From NCBI RefSeq assembly GCF_050750585.1, contig NZ_JBOJLM010000011.1, positions 1 to 64,000 on the forward strand: DNA of 64,000 bases. Reading direction: 5' to 3'. Source of the DNA: Salinimicrobium sp050750585 (lineage in GTDB: Bacteria; Bacteroidota; Bacteroidia; Flavobacteriales; Flavobacteriaceae). Below are positions 10,301-18,882 of this stretch, piece after piece. Position 1 is the stretch's first letter; every line of letters starts with the position of its first letter. Position numbers and translations under genes: made by a program. The notes under the pieces were generated by a model. That model was not told the origin of the DNA and did no database searches. It worked only from the letters and a program-made list of their open reading frames with translations.

Positions 10301-10500
10301 TTACAGATGCATTTAAAGTAGATAAACTACGTGTTTATTTCTCGGCTTTGAACCTGTATACTTTTACCGAATATAACGGAATGGATCCCGAAGTTGGATA
10401 CGGTATCTCTAATGGCACCTTTAACTTTTCATCGGGAGTTGACCTTGGGTACTACCCAAGACCTCGAACATTATTGGTAGGATTAAACGTAACATTTTAA
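7384..10500 (+). CDS. SusC-like TonB-dependent transporter (xyloglucan-type locus)
   Basis: The product is a 1038-residue outer-membrane importer. Signal peptide to about residue 31 (ending VWAQ). Residues about 35-115 are the carboxypeptidase-regulatory-like beta-sandwich (VTGTVVSGSDGLPIPGVNVMV, then TDFDGNYEI). The plug domain follows (DEIVLIGYGTQRK, then SILKDAASAAIYGSQASNGVVLVTT). The rest is a 22-strand-type barrel ending RTLLVGLNVTF with the C-terminal aromatic expected of outer-membrane proteins. Together with the SusD downstream it would import glycan fragments in a TonB-energised way. It is the first gene of the operon and lies directly downstream of the HTCS. The next gene starts 12 bases after its stop. 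Length is usual for the family. Confidence 0.95.
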   Translation: MKKNTFTKLGLFRSCLAFLIGILSVSPVWAQQNTVTGTVVSGSDGLPIPGVNVMVQGTTTGTTTDFDGNYEIDIDPNAALVFSYVGFITQEIPVNNLNQIDVVLEIATSELDEIVLIGYGTQRKALVTGASVQVDGDDLQKRSTTSALQAMQGQTPGVQITSTSGQPGSGLNVNIRGLGSTGGNNPLYVVDGVLTGDISYLNNADIESISILKDAASAAIYGSQASNGVVLVTTRGGRKNTSRITFDSYYGVQNVSNKIDMLNSHEYAIITNEAALNSGRSAIFSPEQIAELGEGVDWIDEMFVDDAVTQNYILGFTGGSETSTFSSSLAYTQEEGIVGGEDFSNYERVNFRFNSEHELYDGFLTFGENFTFAYINSNGVGVGNQFNNTLRGAFGTPPLLPMFDEAGNFYDTSNDDEEWLTGYNNPYASMVYNNQNENNTQKLLGNVYAEMQLLDNLKFRTSLGLDYYASEGHSYLPIYQLSSYAFRDRDRVYQNQSKGYSLLWDNLITYNFDINDDHLFEVMGGTSAYKFQGTYINASNVDLNFNDLEHAWLDNALNTDGSQIEQNGGPNPENMRMSYFGRFNYNYQDKYLLNTTFRADGSSNFAEGNRWGYFPSVSVGWVASAEDFLIDSNVVNYLKLRASWGQVGNQNSSAFQYLAPITFANTNYNFGNEEGVLTPGAYPSRLPNPNLQWETSEEVNFGIDARLFQSTLSVTLDIYEKTSKDWLILAPNSATSGAGAPFINGGDVTNSGVELALSYNNHIGDFNFNVGVNGSYNQNEVGNIPSNDGIIHGETNQLFDNAPEFYRAQSGYPLGYFWGLETAGIFQTEEEVNNYRANGKLIQPAASPGDVIFVDQNGDGLINDSDKTNIGDPNPDLTYGFNVNFEYKGLDFTLLANGVAGNQIVQSYRNQASQFANYTTAVFERWTGPGSTNSTPRVTLDNRNYSRFSDLYVQDGDFLRISNVTLGYDLTNITDAFKVDKLRVYFSALNLYTFTEYNGMDPEVGYGISNGTFNFSSGVDLGYYPRPRTLLVGLNVTF

Positions 10501-10511
10501 TAAAAAACAGC

Positions 10512-12098
10512 ATGAAAAGATTTAAAATCACTTTCTTATTGATGTTAGGAATGTTGGCGACAACCTCCTGCACAAAAGATTTTCTTGATGCCGAACTCAT
10601 CACAGAAATAACAGATGAAAACTTCTATAAAACTCCCAAAGATGCCGAAGCTGCATTAGTAGGAGTATATGATGGTATGCAGGCGGTGGTTGGTGTAGAT
10701 GGTTTAAGCTATCCACTGGCAAGTATGATTCTCTCTGATAATGCCTATGGAGGTACCGGAAATGCCGATAGCTTTACATACCAGGCTGTAGACGAGTTTG
10801 ATGTCAATCGTTCTCCAACAGATGCCAACCTTTATGAACCACAATGGATTGCTTACTACAGAGCCATATTTAGAGCAAATACCCTTCTAATCAAGTTAGA
10901 TCAGATTGACTGGAGTGAAGACATGTCCAGGAGGAATCAAATCGAATCTGAAACCAGATTTATAAGAGGTTATCTCTATTTTCAAATGGTTCAACTATGG
11001 GGCAATATTCCATTATTAACCGAGCCTAGCTCAGATAATATTCCCCCGGCGACTCCAGAAGAAGTATATGCTGTAGTTGCAGAAGATTTACTTTTTGCGG
11101 CAGAGAACCTTCCTGCAGTTGCTTATAATACTGTACAGGCAGGTAGAATTACCAAATGGGCTGCCAAATCTATGCTGGCCCGGGTTTATTTGTATTACAC
11201 AGGGTATTATGGTGAATCAGATCTTGTAGGCCTGGTAAGTCAGTCAGATGCCCTTGCGCACCTCGAAGATGTGATTGCTAATAGTGGCCATGCCCTCGTT
11301 CCTAATTATGCAAACCTATGGCCGGCAGCCTCCCTTGAAGATTTCGCAGGTGAAAATAACCAGGAGATTGTATTTGGCGTGAAGTTTACATTCACCAGTG
11401 ACTATGATGGGAATACAGATGGAAACCACTGGATGGTAATGCTTGGAATGCGGGAGTTTACAAGTTATCCTTATGCTAATGGCTGGGGAGTAACAGTAAC
11501 AGAAGACTTATATGATGCCTATGATGAAACTGATACAAGACAAAACGCATCTATAATAGCCATTGAGGAAGAAGAGATACCTTTTGATAATGTTAAGGGT
11601 CAACGGGAATACACAGGATACTACAGTAAAAAATATGCGCCTATGGCGACAGAAGATGGTAGTAGCCTTGCCGTAGAGTTGGGAGGAACTAACTTTATGA
11701 TTGGGCAGTTCCAGGACTATTTTGCAATTCGATATGCCGATGTATTACTAATGGCGGCCGAATTAGGCAGCCCTAATGCTCAGGCTTATTTTGATGAGGT
11801 ACGCCAGCGGGCCTATCAGGATGATTTCACTCCTTTAGCGCTCACAACAGAACGTCTTCAGGAAGAAAGAAGACTGGAATTTGCTCTGGAAGGTTTAAGG
11901 TATTGGGATCTGCTTAGACGAGGTGTAAGTGAAGCAGCTCAGGAAATAGCGGTGAGTACTACCCTGCTCAATGGCGGAGTTGAAGCACAAAAAACTATAT
12001 CAGCTTCTAATATTCAAACTACCGAAGGTCTTCAGCAAATCCCGAATAATCAAATTACACTATCAGATGGTGTACTTGTTCAGAACCCAGGATGGTAA
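10512..12098 (+). CDS. SusD/RagB-family surface glycan-binding lipoprotein
   Basis: The product is 528 residues with a lipoprotein signal MKRFKITFLLMLGMLATTSC (Cys20). The N-terminus TKDFLDAE...TDENFYKTPKDAEAALVGVYDGMQ is the standard SusD opening. TPR-type helices such as ETRFIRGYLYFQMVQLWGNIPLLTEP follow, and the C-terminus has the family motif ERRLEFALEGLRYWDLLRRG. SusD caps the SusC barrel as a hinged lid and binds the incoming oligosaccharide at the cell surface. It sits 12 bases after susC and its stop is followed closely by the third surface protein, as in most such operons. Sugar specificity cannot be read from the sequence and comes from the neighbouring enzymes. Confidence 0.95.
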   Translation: MKRFKITFLLMLGMLATTSCTKDFLDAELITEITDENFYKTPKDAEAALVGVYDGMQAVVGVDGLSYPLASMILSDNAYGGTGNADSFTYQAVDEFDVNRSPTDANLYEPQWIAYYRAIFRANTLLIKLDQIDWSEDMSRRNQIESETRFIRGYLYFQMVQLWGNIPLLTEPSSDNIPPATPEEVYAVVAEDLLFAAENLPAVAYNTVQAGRITKWAAKSMLARVYLYYTGYYGESDLVGLVSQSDALAHLEDVIANSGHALVPNYANLWPAASLEDFAGENNQEIVFGVKFTFTSDYDGNTDGNHWMVMLGMREFTSYPYANGWGVTVTEDLYDAYDETDTRQNASIIAIEEEEIPFDNVKGQREYTGYYSKKYAPMATEDGSSLAVELGGTNFMIGQFQDYFAIRYADVLLMAAELGSPNAQAYFDEVRQRAYQDDFTPLALTTERLQEERRLEFALEGLRYWDLLRRGVSEAAQEIAVSTTLLNGGVEAQKTISASNIQTTEGLQQIPNNQITLSDGVLVQNPGW

Positions 12099-12115
12099 AA
12101 TTAAAAGAAAAAATT

Positions 12116-13549
12116 ATGAAAAAATATAAAGCAATGCTAGGTTTCCTGTTGGTGTCTATGCTGATCTTTACAGCATGCCAGCCGGAGGATTACAGCCTTG
12201 GAAATAAATTAGCCCCCTCACAGATCAATTTTGAAGTAATTCAGGAATATGACATAGATCCGGGAGGAAATACCGTCATCCTTAGGTTTGATACTCCCGG
12301 GGCAACCCCGGTATGGAATTACGGTACGGGAAGATCTTCACGGGTTGTGGATACTATTCGCTATGCCTTCAAGGGGGAATATGTTATTGATCTCAATGTA
12401 ATCACTCCCGGCGGAGTTGTGGATATGGAGCCGGTGACAATATCGGTCACCGAGGATAATTTAAGTTATGTGAATGATCCGTTGTGGACAAAACTTACCG
12501 GTGGAAATGGAGAATCTAAAACCTGGTACCTTGACCTTGATGAAAACGGAGAATCTACTTTCTTTAATGGACCTCTGTATTTCTATGGGACAAATAATGG
12601 CTGGCTTGAAGGCGGCGACGAGTGGGATGGCGGAGCTACAGGTTGTTATGAAAAAGGAGGTGATTGCTGGACCTGGCAACCAGACTGGCCTGGCAACCAG
12701 TGGCTAATGCCCGCAGGAGACTACGGTTCTATGACCTTCAGCCTTAAAGGTGGACCTTACGTCACCGTAGACCATAAAATGTTGGCTGCGCTGGGAGCAC
12801 AATCCGGAACTTTTTATCTTGATAAAGATGCACATACGTTGTCTCTTAACGATGCGGGAATTCTTCATAATGAAGGAGTGGATGCCTGTGCTATTGATTT
12901 TGGAGATATAAGGATTTTCTCCCTCACAGAAAATGCCATGCAACTTGGGGTTTTGAGGCCCGACGGTTGTAACAATGAAGGTGCTGCAATGTTGGTGTAT
13001 AACTTCGTTTCTAAAGAATACAAAGACAACTACGTACCTGTTGTAGAAGAACCCACAATAGATGAAGGATTTGATCCTGAATTCGCGCCGGGAGAATTAC
13101 TACAAATGCTAACCGGTGGACCTTCCTCCGGAAGGATTTGGGAACTTGATGCTACCGGAAATCCAATTGACTGGATAGCTGGAGGAATTGGCTGGACAGA
13201 AAATGCCGACAGCACCAGGGATTGGGGATGGAATGCAGATTGGGATGCAATGGCCAAAAACTCCTGGATCAGGTTTGATCAATGGGGCGGGCAAACGTAC
13301 ACCAAATACCAGAATGGAGTAGAAACTTCCGGAACCTTCACCATAAATGAAGAAACCAATGAAGTCATTCTTAAAGATGGAATGAGTCTCCTTGGTATTG
13401 GAAATTCCTTGAGTCCTACTACCAGTACCTTAAAAGTGGTCAAAGCCTACGATGATTTCGCCACAAAGGGAATCTGGTTTGGAACAAGCTATGACGAAGG
13501 TAAGGATGAGTGGTTGTCATTCCATTACGTTTTAGGTAATAACGATTAA
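12116..13549 (+). CDS. Surface glycan-binding lipoprotein (SGBP) with duplicated binding module
   Basis: ATG 12116 gives 477 residues starting with the lipoprotein signal MKKYKAMLGFLLVSMLIFTAC (Cys21). An upstream ATG at 12092, which overlaps the susD end, would put eight charged residues before the signal and is less likely. Residues about 33-115 form a PKD-like beta-sandwich. Two related modules follow, beginning near residues 121 (LWTKLTGGNGESKTWYLD) and 327 (LLQMLTGGPSSGRIWELD). Both are rich in Trp, Gly and Asp, typical of carbohydrate-binding surfaces. Position after susC-susD and the lipid anchor indicate a cell-surface glycan-binding role, like SGBP-B of other loci. No catalytic motif is visible. 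Two hairpins separate it from the enzyme genes. Confidence 0.75.
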   Translation: MKKYKAMLGFLLVSMLIFTACQPEDYSLGNKLAPSQINFEVIQEYDIDPGGNTVILRFDTPGATPVWNYGTGRSSRVVDTIRYAFKGEYVIDLNVITPGGVVDMEPVTISVTEDNLSYVNDPLWTKLTGGNGESKTWYLDLDENGESTFFNGPLYFYGTNNGWLEGGDEWDGGATGCYEKGGDCWTWQPDWPGNQWLMPAGDYGSMTFSLKGGPYVTVDHKMLAALGAQSGTFYLDKDAHTLSLNDAGILHNEGVDACAIDFGDIRIFSLTENAMQLGVLRPDGCNNEGAAMLVYNFVSKEYKDNYVPVVEEPTIDEGFDPEFAPGELLQMLTGGPSSGRIWELDATGNPIDWIAGGIGWTENADSTRDWGWNADWDAMAKNSWIRFDQWGGQTYTKYQNGVETSGTFTINEETNEVILKDGMSLLGIGNSLSPTTSTLKVVKAYDDFATKGIWFGTSYDEGKDEWLSFHYVLGNND

Positions 13550-13626
13550 AAGGGTAACGGGAGGAAAACCTAACAACCAAACCTGCCGCTACCATTGATG
13601 AAATCCTAATGTACTAACAATTAGGT

Positions 13627-13699
13627 ACAACAAATTTGTTGTTTGAGTTGCTGAAATTAAAAGGAAAGAGGTTTAACTATTTGAAGCTTCTTTCCTTTT
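13627..13699 (+). terminator. Two hairpins between the SGBP gene and the first enzyme gene
   Basis: 13627-13642 is a perfect 16-base palindrome, ACAACAAATTTGTTGT. Then AAAAGGAAAGA (13659-13669) pairs with TCTTTCCTTTT (13689-13699), an 11-bp stem with a 19-base loop. No long T-run follows the second stem, so partial termination or a processing/stability element is more likely than full termination. Confidence 0.55.
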
Positions 13700-13757
13700 G
13701 TTTCAACTTATTAACCCCTGGCCTGGTAATTAAAAAGGCTTTTTTAACTGAATTCTC

Positions 13758-16226
13758 ATGCTTCAAAAAAGGTATATTTTTCCTGCACTAATTTTATTTT
13801 TCAGCTTTCTTTATTCCTGTGAAAACTCTTCTTCTGAAGCCCGGCAGGTAGAAAGAAAAATTTCCTTCAATGAAGACTGGCAGTTCTTTCTTGGCGACTC
13901 TTCAAAAATGGCTTCTTCTGAAGCTCAATGGAGAACCCTCAATGTGCCGCACGACTGGAGTATTGAAGGAGATTTTAGCCCTGAACACCCTGCAGGAGTT
14001 GGCGGCGGGGCACTTCCCGGCGGCCTTGGCTGGTACAAAAAAAGTTTTACCCTTGCAGCAAAAGACAGTACCAAACTAACTGCAGTAACTTTTGATGGCG
14101 TTTACCAGGACAGTGAAATCTGGATCAACGGAAGTTATTTGGGCAACAGGCCCAACGGTTACATCGGGTTTCAATATGATCTTACTCCGTACCTCAATTA
14201 CGGGGATGAGCAAAATGAAATTCTGGTAAAGGTCAACAATGCAGATCAACCAAATTCCCGCTGGTATTCAGGTTCTGGGATTTATAGAAATGTATGGCTG
14301 GAACAAACAGATAAGTTACATGTACCTCAATGGGGAACATTTGTTACTACTCCAAAAGTATCCAGAGACAGTGCTTTGGTTCAGGTTGAGGTAAGGCTTG
14401 CCAACAAATACAGCGGTGTCAAAAATGGCATTTTAGAGACCTCTTTGTATTACAAAGATCAGGAGGTTGCTTCAGTTACTGCAGAATTTGAGATTCAGGC
14501 GCAGGATACTTCAGAAGTAACTCAGCAAATTACGGTTTCACAACCTCAGTTATGGTCCACAGAAGATCCGCAGCTCTATTCCGCAGTAACAAGAATTAAG
14601 GTTGAAGGAGAGGTCATTGATCAATACACCACGCAATTTGGGATCAGGGATTTTAAATTCGATCTTGAAAAAGGTTTTATTCTGAATGGTGAACAGGTGA
14701 AGATCAAAGGTGTAAACAATCATCATGATCTTGGACCATTAGGTGCCGCCGTAAACAAAAGAGCCATTGAACGACAACTGGAGATCATGAAGGAAATGGG
14801 CGTCAACGGAATTAGAACTGCTCATAACCCACCGGCTCCCGAACTTCTGGAACTAACAGATAAAATGGGTTTTATTGTGATGGCCGAATCTTTTGACATG
14901 TGGGAAAGAGCCAAAACAGAAAACGATTACAGCAATTTTTGGGATGAATGGCACGAGCGGGATATGAAAGATATGCTCCTTCGCGACCGCAATCACCCAA
15001 GTATTTTTATATGGAGTATTGGCAATGAGGTCCCAGAGCAGTGGAGTGAGCGAGGTGCCGAAATAGGAAGGGAGCTGGCGAGAATCACCAAAGAAGTTGA
15101 TCCTACCCGCCCTGTCACCGCCGGAATGAATCCGCCAGTGCACACCAATGAAGACGACGTGACCTTACAGTTTGATGAGCCGCAGCAGCCCAATGCTCTT
15201 GCAGGATCGGGAGCTTTAGATCTTATCGGGTACAATTATGCCCATCAAACTTACCCAAAACATCAGGTGAACTTCCCCAATACGCCTTTTATAGCCACCG
15301 AAACTACTTCGGCGCTGGCTACAAGAGGATATTATGAATTTCCTTCAGATACTACAAAGATCTGGCCGGTGCGCTGGGACCTGCCTTTTGACGGTGGTAA
15401 TGCAGACAATACTGTTTCAGCATTTGACCAGGTGAGAACGCCATGGGGCTCTACTCATGAAACTACCTGGAAGATCATCAAAAAACACGATTTCCTTTCA
15501 GGATTTTACATCTGGACAGGTTTTGATTATCTTGGGGAGCCAACACCATACGGCTGGCCCTCAAGAAGTTCTTACTTCGGAATAGTTGATCTCGCAGGAT
15601 TTCCGAAGGATTCTTATTACATGTACAAAAGTGAATGGACCAATGAACCTGTCCTGCATCTTTTGCCGCATTGGAACTGGGAGGAAGGACAGACTGTAGA
15701 TGTTTGGGCCTATTATAATAATGCCGACGAGGTTGAGCTATTCCTGAACGGAGAATCTATGGGCACTAAGAAAAAGCAGGGAGATGACCTGCACGTGATG
15801 TGGCGCTTTCCTTTCAAAAAGGGCATTTTGAAGGCTGTTTCCAGAAAGGACGGACAGGTAGTTCTTGAGAGAGAAGTAAAAACCGCCGGAGAACCTGCAA
15901 TGTTAAAAATGCAGCCCGACAGGCAAACAATTAAAGCAGATGGACAGGACCTGTCATTTATTACTGTAAATATCACAGATGAAGACGGAACTATAGCACC
16001 CCGGGCTAATAATGTTATTCATTTTGAAGTGACAGGCAATGCAGAGATAGCCGGAGTTGCCAGCGGCGACCCTACGAGTCACGAATCTTTTAAGGGTAGC
16101 TCCCATTCAGCTTTAAGCGGAAAAGTTCTGGTGATCATCCGGGCCGGAAAAGAAGCCGGGCCGGTAGAAGTGACTGCCACTGCAAATGGTCTTCAAAAAG
16201 CTACCACCACCATAAATTTAGAATAG
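13758..16226 (+). CDS. GH2 glycoside hydrolase, probably beta-galactosidase
   Basis: The product is 822 residues with an N-terminal lipoprotein-like signal (FLYSCENSS). The GH2 order is visible: sugar-binding jelly roll (GGLGWYKKSFTL, then GIYRNVWL), immunoglobulin-like domain, and TIM barrel starting FILNGEQVKIKGVNNHHDLGPLG. The acid/base Glu is E424 in IWSIGNEVPEQW and the nucleophile is E515 in FIATETTS. A C-terminal beta-sandwich starts near AVSRKDGQVV. In the Bacteroides ovatus xyloglucan locus the GH2 enzyme is a beta-galactosidase that strips galactose from side chains; I infer the same role here from context. GH2 also holds beta-mannosidases and glucuronidases, so specificity is not certain. 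It lies 33 bases ahead of the GH31 gene. It carries one exact copy of the iterated palindrome at 14422-14434. Confidence 0.88.
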   Translation: MLQKRYIFPALILFFSFLYSCENSSSEARQVERKISFNEDWQFFLGDSSKMASSEAQWRTLNVPHDWSIEGDFSPEHPAGVGGGALPGGLGWYKKSFTLAAKDSTKLTAVTFDGVYQDSEIWINGSYLGNRPNGYIGFQYDLTPYLNYGDEQNEILVKVNNADQPNSRWYSGSGIYRNVWLEQTDKLHVPQWGTFVTTPKVSRDSALVQVEVRLANKYSGVKNGILETSLYYKDQEVASVTAEFEIQAQDTSEVTQQITVSQPQLWSTEDPQLYSAVTRIKVEGEVIDQYTTQFGIRDFKFDLEKGFILNGEQVKIKGVNNHHDLGPLGAAVNKRAIERQLEIMKEMGVNGIRTAHNPPAPELLELTDKMGFIVMAESFDMWERAKTENDYSNFWDEWHERDMKDMLLRDRNHPSIFIWSIGNEVPEQWSERGAEIGRELARITKEVDPTRPVTAGMNPPVHTNEDDVTLQFDEPQQPNALAGSGALDLIGYNYAHQTYPKHQVNFPNTPFIATETTSALATRGYYEFPSDTTKIWPVRWDLPFDGGNADNTVSAFDQVRTPWGSTHETTWKIIKKHDFLSGFYIWTGFDYLGEPTPYGWPSRSSYFGIVDLAGFPKDSYYMYKSEWTNEPVLHLLPHWNWEEGQTVDVWAYYNNADEVELFLNGESMGTKKKQGDDLHVMWRFPFKKGILKAVSRKDGQVVLEREVKTAGEPAMLKMQPDRQTIKADGQDLSFITVNITDEDGTIAPRANNVIHFEVTGNAEIAGVASGDPTSHESFKGSSHSALSGKVLVIIRAGKEAGPVEVTATANGLQKATTTINLE
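14422..14434. repeat. Iterated palindrome copy (exact core), in GH2 gene
   Basis: AAAATGGCATTTT inside TCAAAAATGGCATTTTA; it encodes K-N-G-I-L in the GH2 frame. Confidence 0.9.
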
Positions 16227-16259
16227 AAAATGAATCCCCTAAACCATAAAACTATAAAA

Positions 16260-18659
16260 ATGAAGAACGGCTGGTTAAATAAGTTGGGACTTTCCTTACT
16301 TCTGGTACTTTTTGGAAGTTTTGGTGCTAAAGCACAAATTCAGGAAGTTGACATTCTCAACGCTCCGGTAGACGTTAGTAAAGACTTCGTCGACTATAAT
16401 AACACCTTTTATTTTGCAGATGAGCTGGTAGATTTTGATCCCAAAACCGGAAAAGGCACCGTAAAATATCTGCGGCACGATTACCAGACCCGGCAGGCTT
16501 TTAACAACATGCTTATGAAGCCTGTTCCTGTTGAAGCTAATGAGTTCCCTGCAACCGAATATGAAATTTCTCCCGAATTACCTTTTGAAGTTCAATTTGT
16601 GTCGGACAGGACTGTGCGTATAAAAATGGCTTCGGGACCACAATTCCATAAGCAAAAAGAGTCCCTTATGCTTATTGATGGGGTTGCACCAAACCATCCC
16701 GAACTTTGGAAGTATTCTAAGATCGAAGGAGGTCATAGCTATTCCAACCAGTACGGGAGAGTAGAGATTCTCACTAAGCCGTGGCACGTAAAATTGTATG
16801 ATGAAACCGGGAAATTGCTCACCAGTACTTTACATCTCACAGATGTAGAAAACACTTACACACCTGTGCTGCCTTTCTCTTATGTACGTAGAAACAGCGA
16901 CTATTCAAGAAGTATGGCGGCTGCCTTCAGTCTTGAGCCGGGAGAAAAGATCTTCGGTCTTGGCGAGTCTTTTACCCAGTTTAACAAGCGGGGCCAAAAA
17001 GTGGTGCTGTGGGTTGATGATGCCAACGGGGTTCAGAATGAAACTATGTACAAGCCCATTCCGTTCTACATGAGCAGTCGGGGGTACGGTGTTTTCATGC
17101 ACACCTCTTCTCCCATTACGGTTGACTTCGGAAAATATTTCAATGCAGCCAATAACATGATGCTGGGCGATGATGTTGCCGATCTTTTCTTCTTCCTTGG
17201 CGAACCTAAAAATATTCTTGATGAATATACCAACCTCACCGGTAAAGCAGAAATGCCACCGCTGTGGTCCTTTGGTTTCTGGATGAGCCGTATCACCTAT
17301 TTTTCTGAAAAGGAAGGCCGCGAGATTGCTTCAAATCTTCGGAAGTATAAAATTCCAAGTGACGTGATCCATTTTGATACCGGCTGGTTTGATGTAGACT
17401 GGAGAAACAACTATGAGTTTGCAGCCGATCGTTTTGAAGATCCTGTAGACATGATGAAAGACATGAAAGAAGATGGCTTCCATGTTTCACTTTGGCAACT
17501 TCCATATTTTACACCTCAAAATACCCTTTTTGACGAGATTGTAGAAAAGGAGCTTGCGGTAAAAGACAGGAAAGGCAATATTCCTTATGAAGATGCAGTG
17601 CTCGATTTCTCAAATCCTGAAACAGTTGATTGGTACCAGGGTAAACTGAAGCATTTATTCGATCAGGGAGTGGGTGTGTTTAAAGTAGATTTTGGAGAAG
17701 CTGTACCCGCAACAGGATTGTATCATTCTGGTCGCACTGGCTTCTACGAACACAACCTGTACCCGTTGCGATACAATAAAGCCGTTGCCGAACTCACTAA
17801 AAAAGAAAAAGGATATTCTCTTATCTGGGCCAGAAGTACCTGGGCCGGTAGCCAGCGTTACCCGCTTCATTGGGGTGGTGATGCCGCTACAACCAATACC
17901 GCAATGTCGGCCACCCTTCGCGGCGGACTTTCCTTAGGCCTCAGCGGATTCAGCTTCTGGAGTCATGATGTCGGCGGCTTTGTGACTGCCGCCCCCGAAG
18001 ATCTCTATAGAAGATGGACTCCTTTCGGAATGCTGTCTTCGCACGTGAGAAGCCACGGGGAACCACCTACAGAGCCCTGGCTTTACAACGAAAGCTTTTT
18101 AAAGGCCTTCAGAAAAGCAGACAATATGAGGTATGAATTAATGCCTTACATCTATGCTCAGGCAAAAGAGAGTTCAGAACAAGGGCTGCCAATGATGCGT
18201 GCGCTTTTTGTGGAATTCCCCAATGATCCCGGATCCTGGTTAATTGATGATCAATATCTGTTTGGATCTGATATGCTGGTGGCGCCGCTTTTTGAAGCAA
18301 CTACTCAGCGGGAAGTATACCTACCTCCCGGAAAATGGATTGACTACCAATCAGGAAAAGTTTACGACAGCGGCTGGCATACAATAAAGGCTGGTGATAT
18401 TCCAATCATCGCTCTGATAAAGGACGGTGCAGTGATCCCGCACGTAAAACTGGCACAGTCAACCCAGGATATGGACTGGAAGAATATACAGCTGAAGGTT
18501 TTTGCAAGCGACAATGTCAGTTCTGCATCCGGAAAAGTATATCTGCCGGAAGGAGAGAAAGCTGAAACTATCAGGGTTTCAAAAAAGGGAAATTCCTTTG
18601 AAGTTTCGGAGGATCCGCTAAAAGGCCAGACCTCTTTTAAAACTGAATGGAAGAAATAA
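16260..18659 (+). CDS. GH31 alpha-xylosidase-like glycoside hydrolase
   Basis: ATG 16260 gives 799 residues with a clean signal peptide (LLLVLFGSFGAKAQ); the alternative start at 16230 adds ten residues before it. The GH31 N-terminal beta-sandwich is followed by the TIM barrel. The nucleophile is D477 in GVFKVDFGEAVP and the acid/base is D541 in LHWGGDAATT, the arrangement of YicI-type alpha-xylosidases. In xyloglucan breakdown this enzyme removes alpha-1,6-xylose from the non-reducing end of oligosaccharides, in the periplasm. I see no PA14 insert of the kind found in some xyloglucan GH31 enzymes. It follows GH2 closely and is followed by a 223-base gap before GH97. GH31 also includes alpha-glucosidases, but KVDFGE and the neighbours favour alpha-xylosidase. 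Confidence 0.87.
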   Translation: MKNGWLNKLGLSLLLVLFGSFGAKAQIQEVDILNAPVDVSKDFVDYNNTFYFADELVDFDPKTGKGTVKYLRHDYQTRQAFNNMLMKPVPVEANEFPATEYEISPELPFEVQFVSDRTVRIKMASGPQFHKQKESLMLIDGVAPNHPELWKYSKIEGGHSYSNQYGRVEILTKPWHVKLYDETGKLLTSTLHLTDVENTYTPVLPFSYVRRNSDYSRSMAAAFSLEPGEKIFGLGESFTQFNKRGQKVVLWVDDANGVQNETMYKPIPFYMSSRGYGVFMHTSSPITVDFGKYFNAANNMMLGDDVADLFFFLGEPKNILDEYTNLTGKAEMPPLWSFGFWMSRITYFSEKEGREIASNLRKYKIPSDVIHFDTGWFDVDWRNNYEFAADRFEDPVDMMKDMKEDGFHVSLWQLPYFTPQNTLFDEIVEKELAVKDRKGNIPYEDAVLDFSNPETVDWYQGKLKHLFDQGVGVFKVDFGEAVPATGLYHSGRTGFYEHNLYPLRYNKAVAELTKKEKGYSLIWARSTWAGSQRYPLHWGGDAATTNTAMSATLRGGLSLGLSGFSFWSHDVGGFVTAAPEDLYRRWTPFGMLSSHVRSHGEPPTEPWLYNESFLKAFRKADNMRYELMPYIYAQAKESSEQGLPMMRALFVEFPNDPGSWLIDDQYLFGSDMLVAPLFEATTQREVYLPPGKWIDYQSGKVYDSGWHTIKAGDIPIIALIKDGAVIPHVKLAQSTQDMDWKNIQLKVFASDNVSSASGKVYLPEGEKAETIRVSKKGNSFEVSEDPLKGQTSFKTEWKK

Positions 18660-18882
18660 AGAATTAAAGGTTAAATGTTAATGGTTATTAGTGATTGGTT
18701 AATCAGTTAATTGGAGGCGGCTGAGTTTTATAATTCCGAACCAAAGACTAATAGCCGCAACTATAGCAGAAAATAGAAACAGAAATTTAAGATAAAAAAA
18801 TAATAAAGAACTGACAGCTAGGCCGACTATTACAAGTTAAAGAAGCTATTCAGTCAATTGAAAAACATTTAAGCAACATAAA

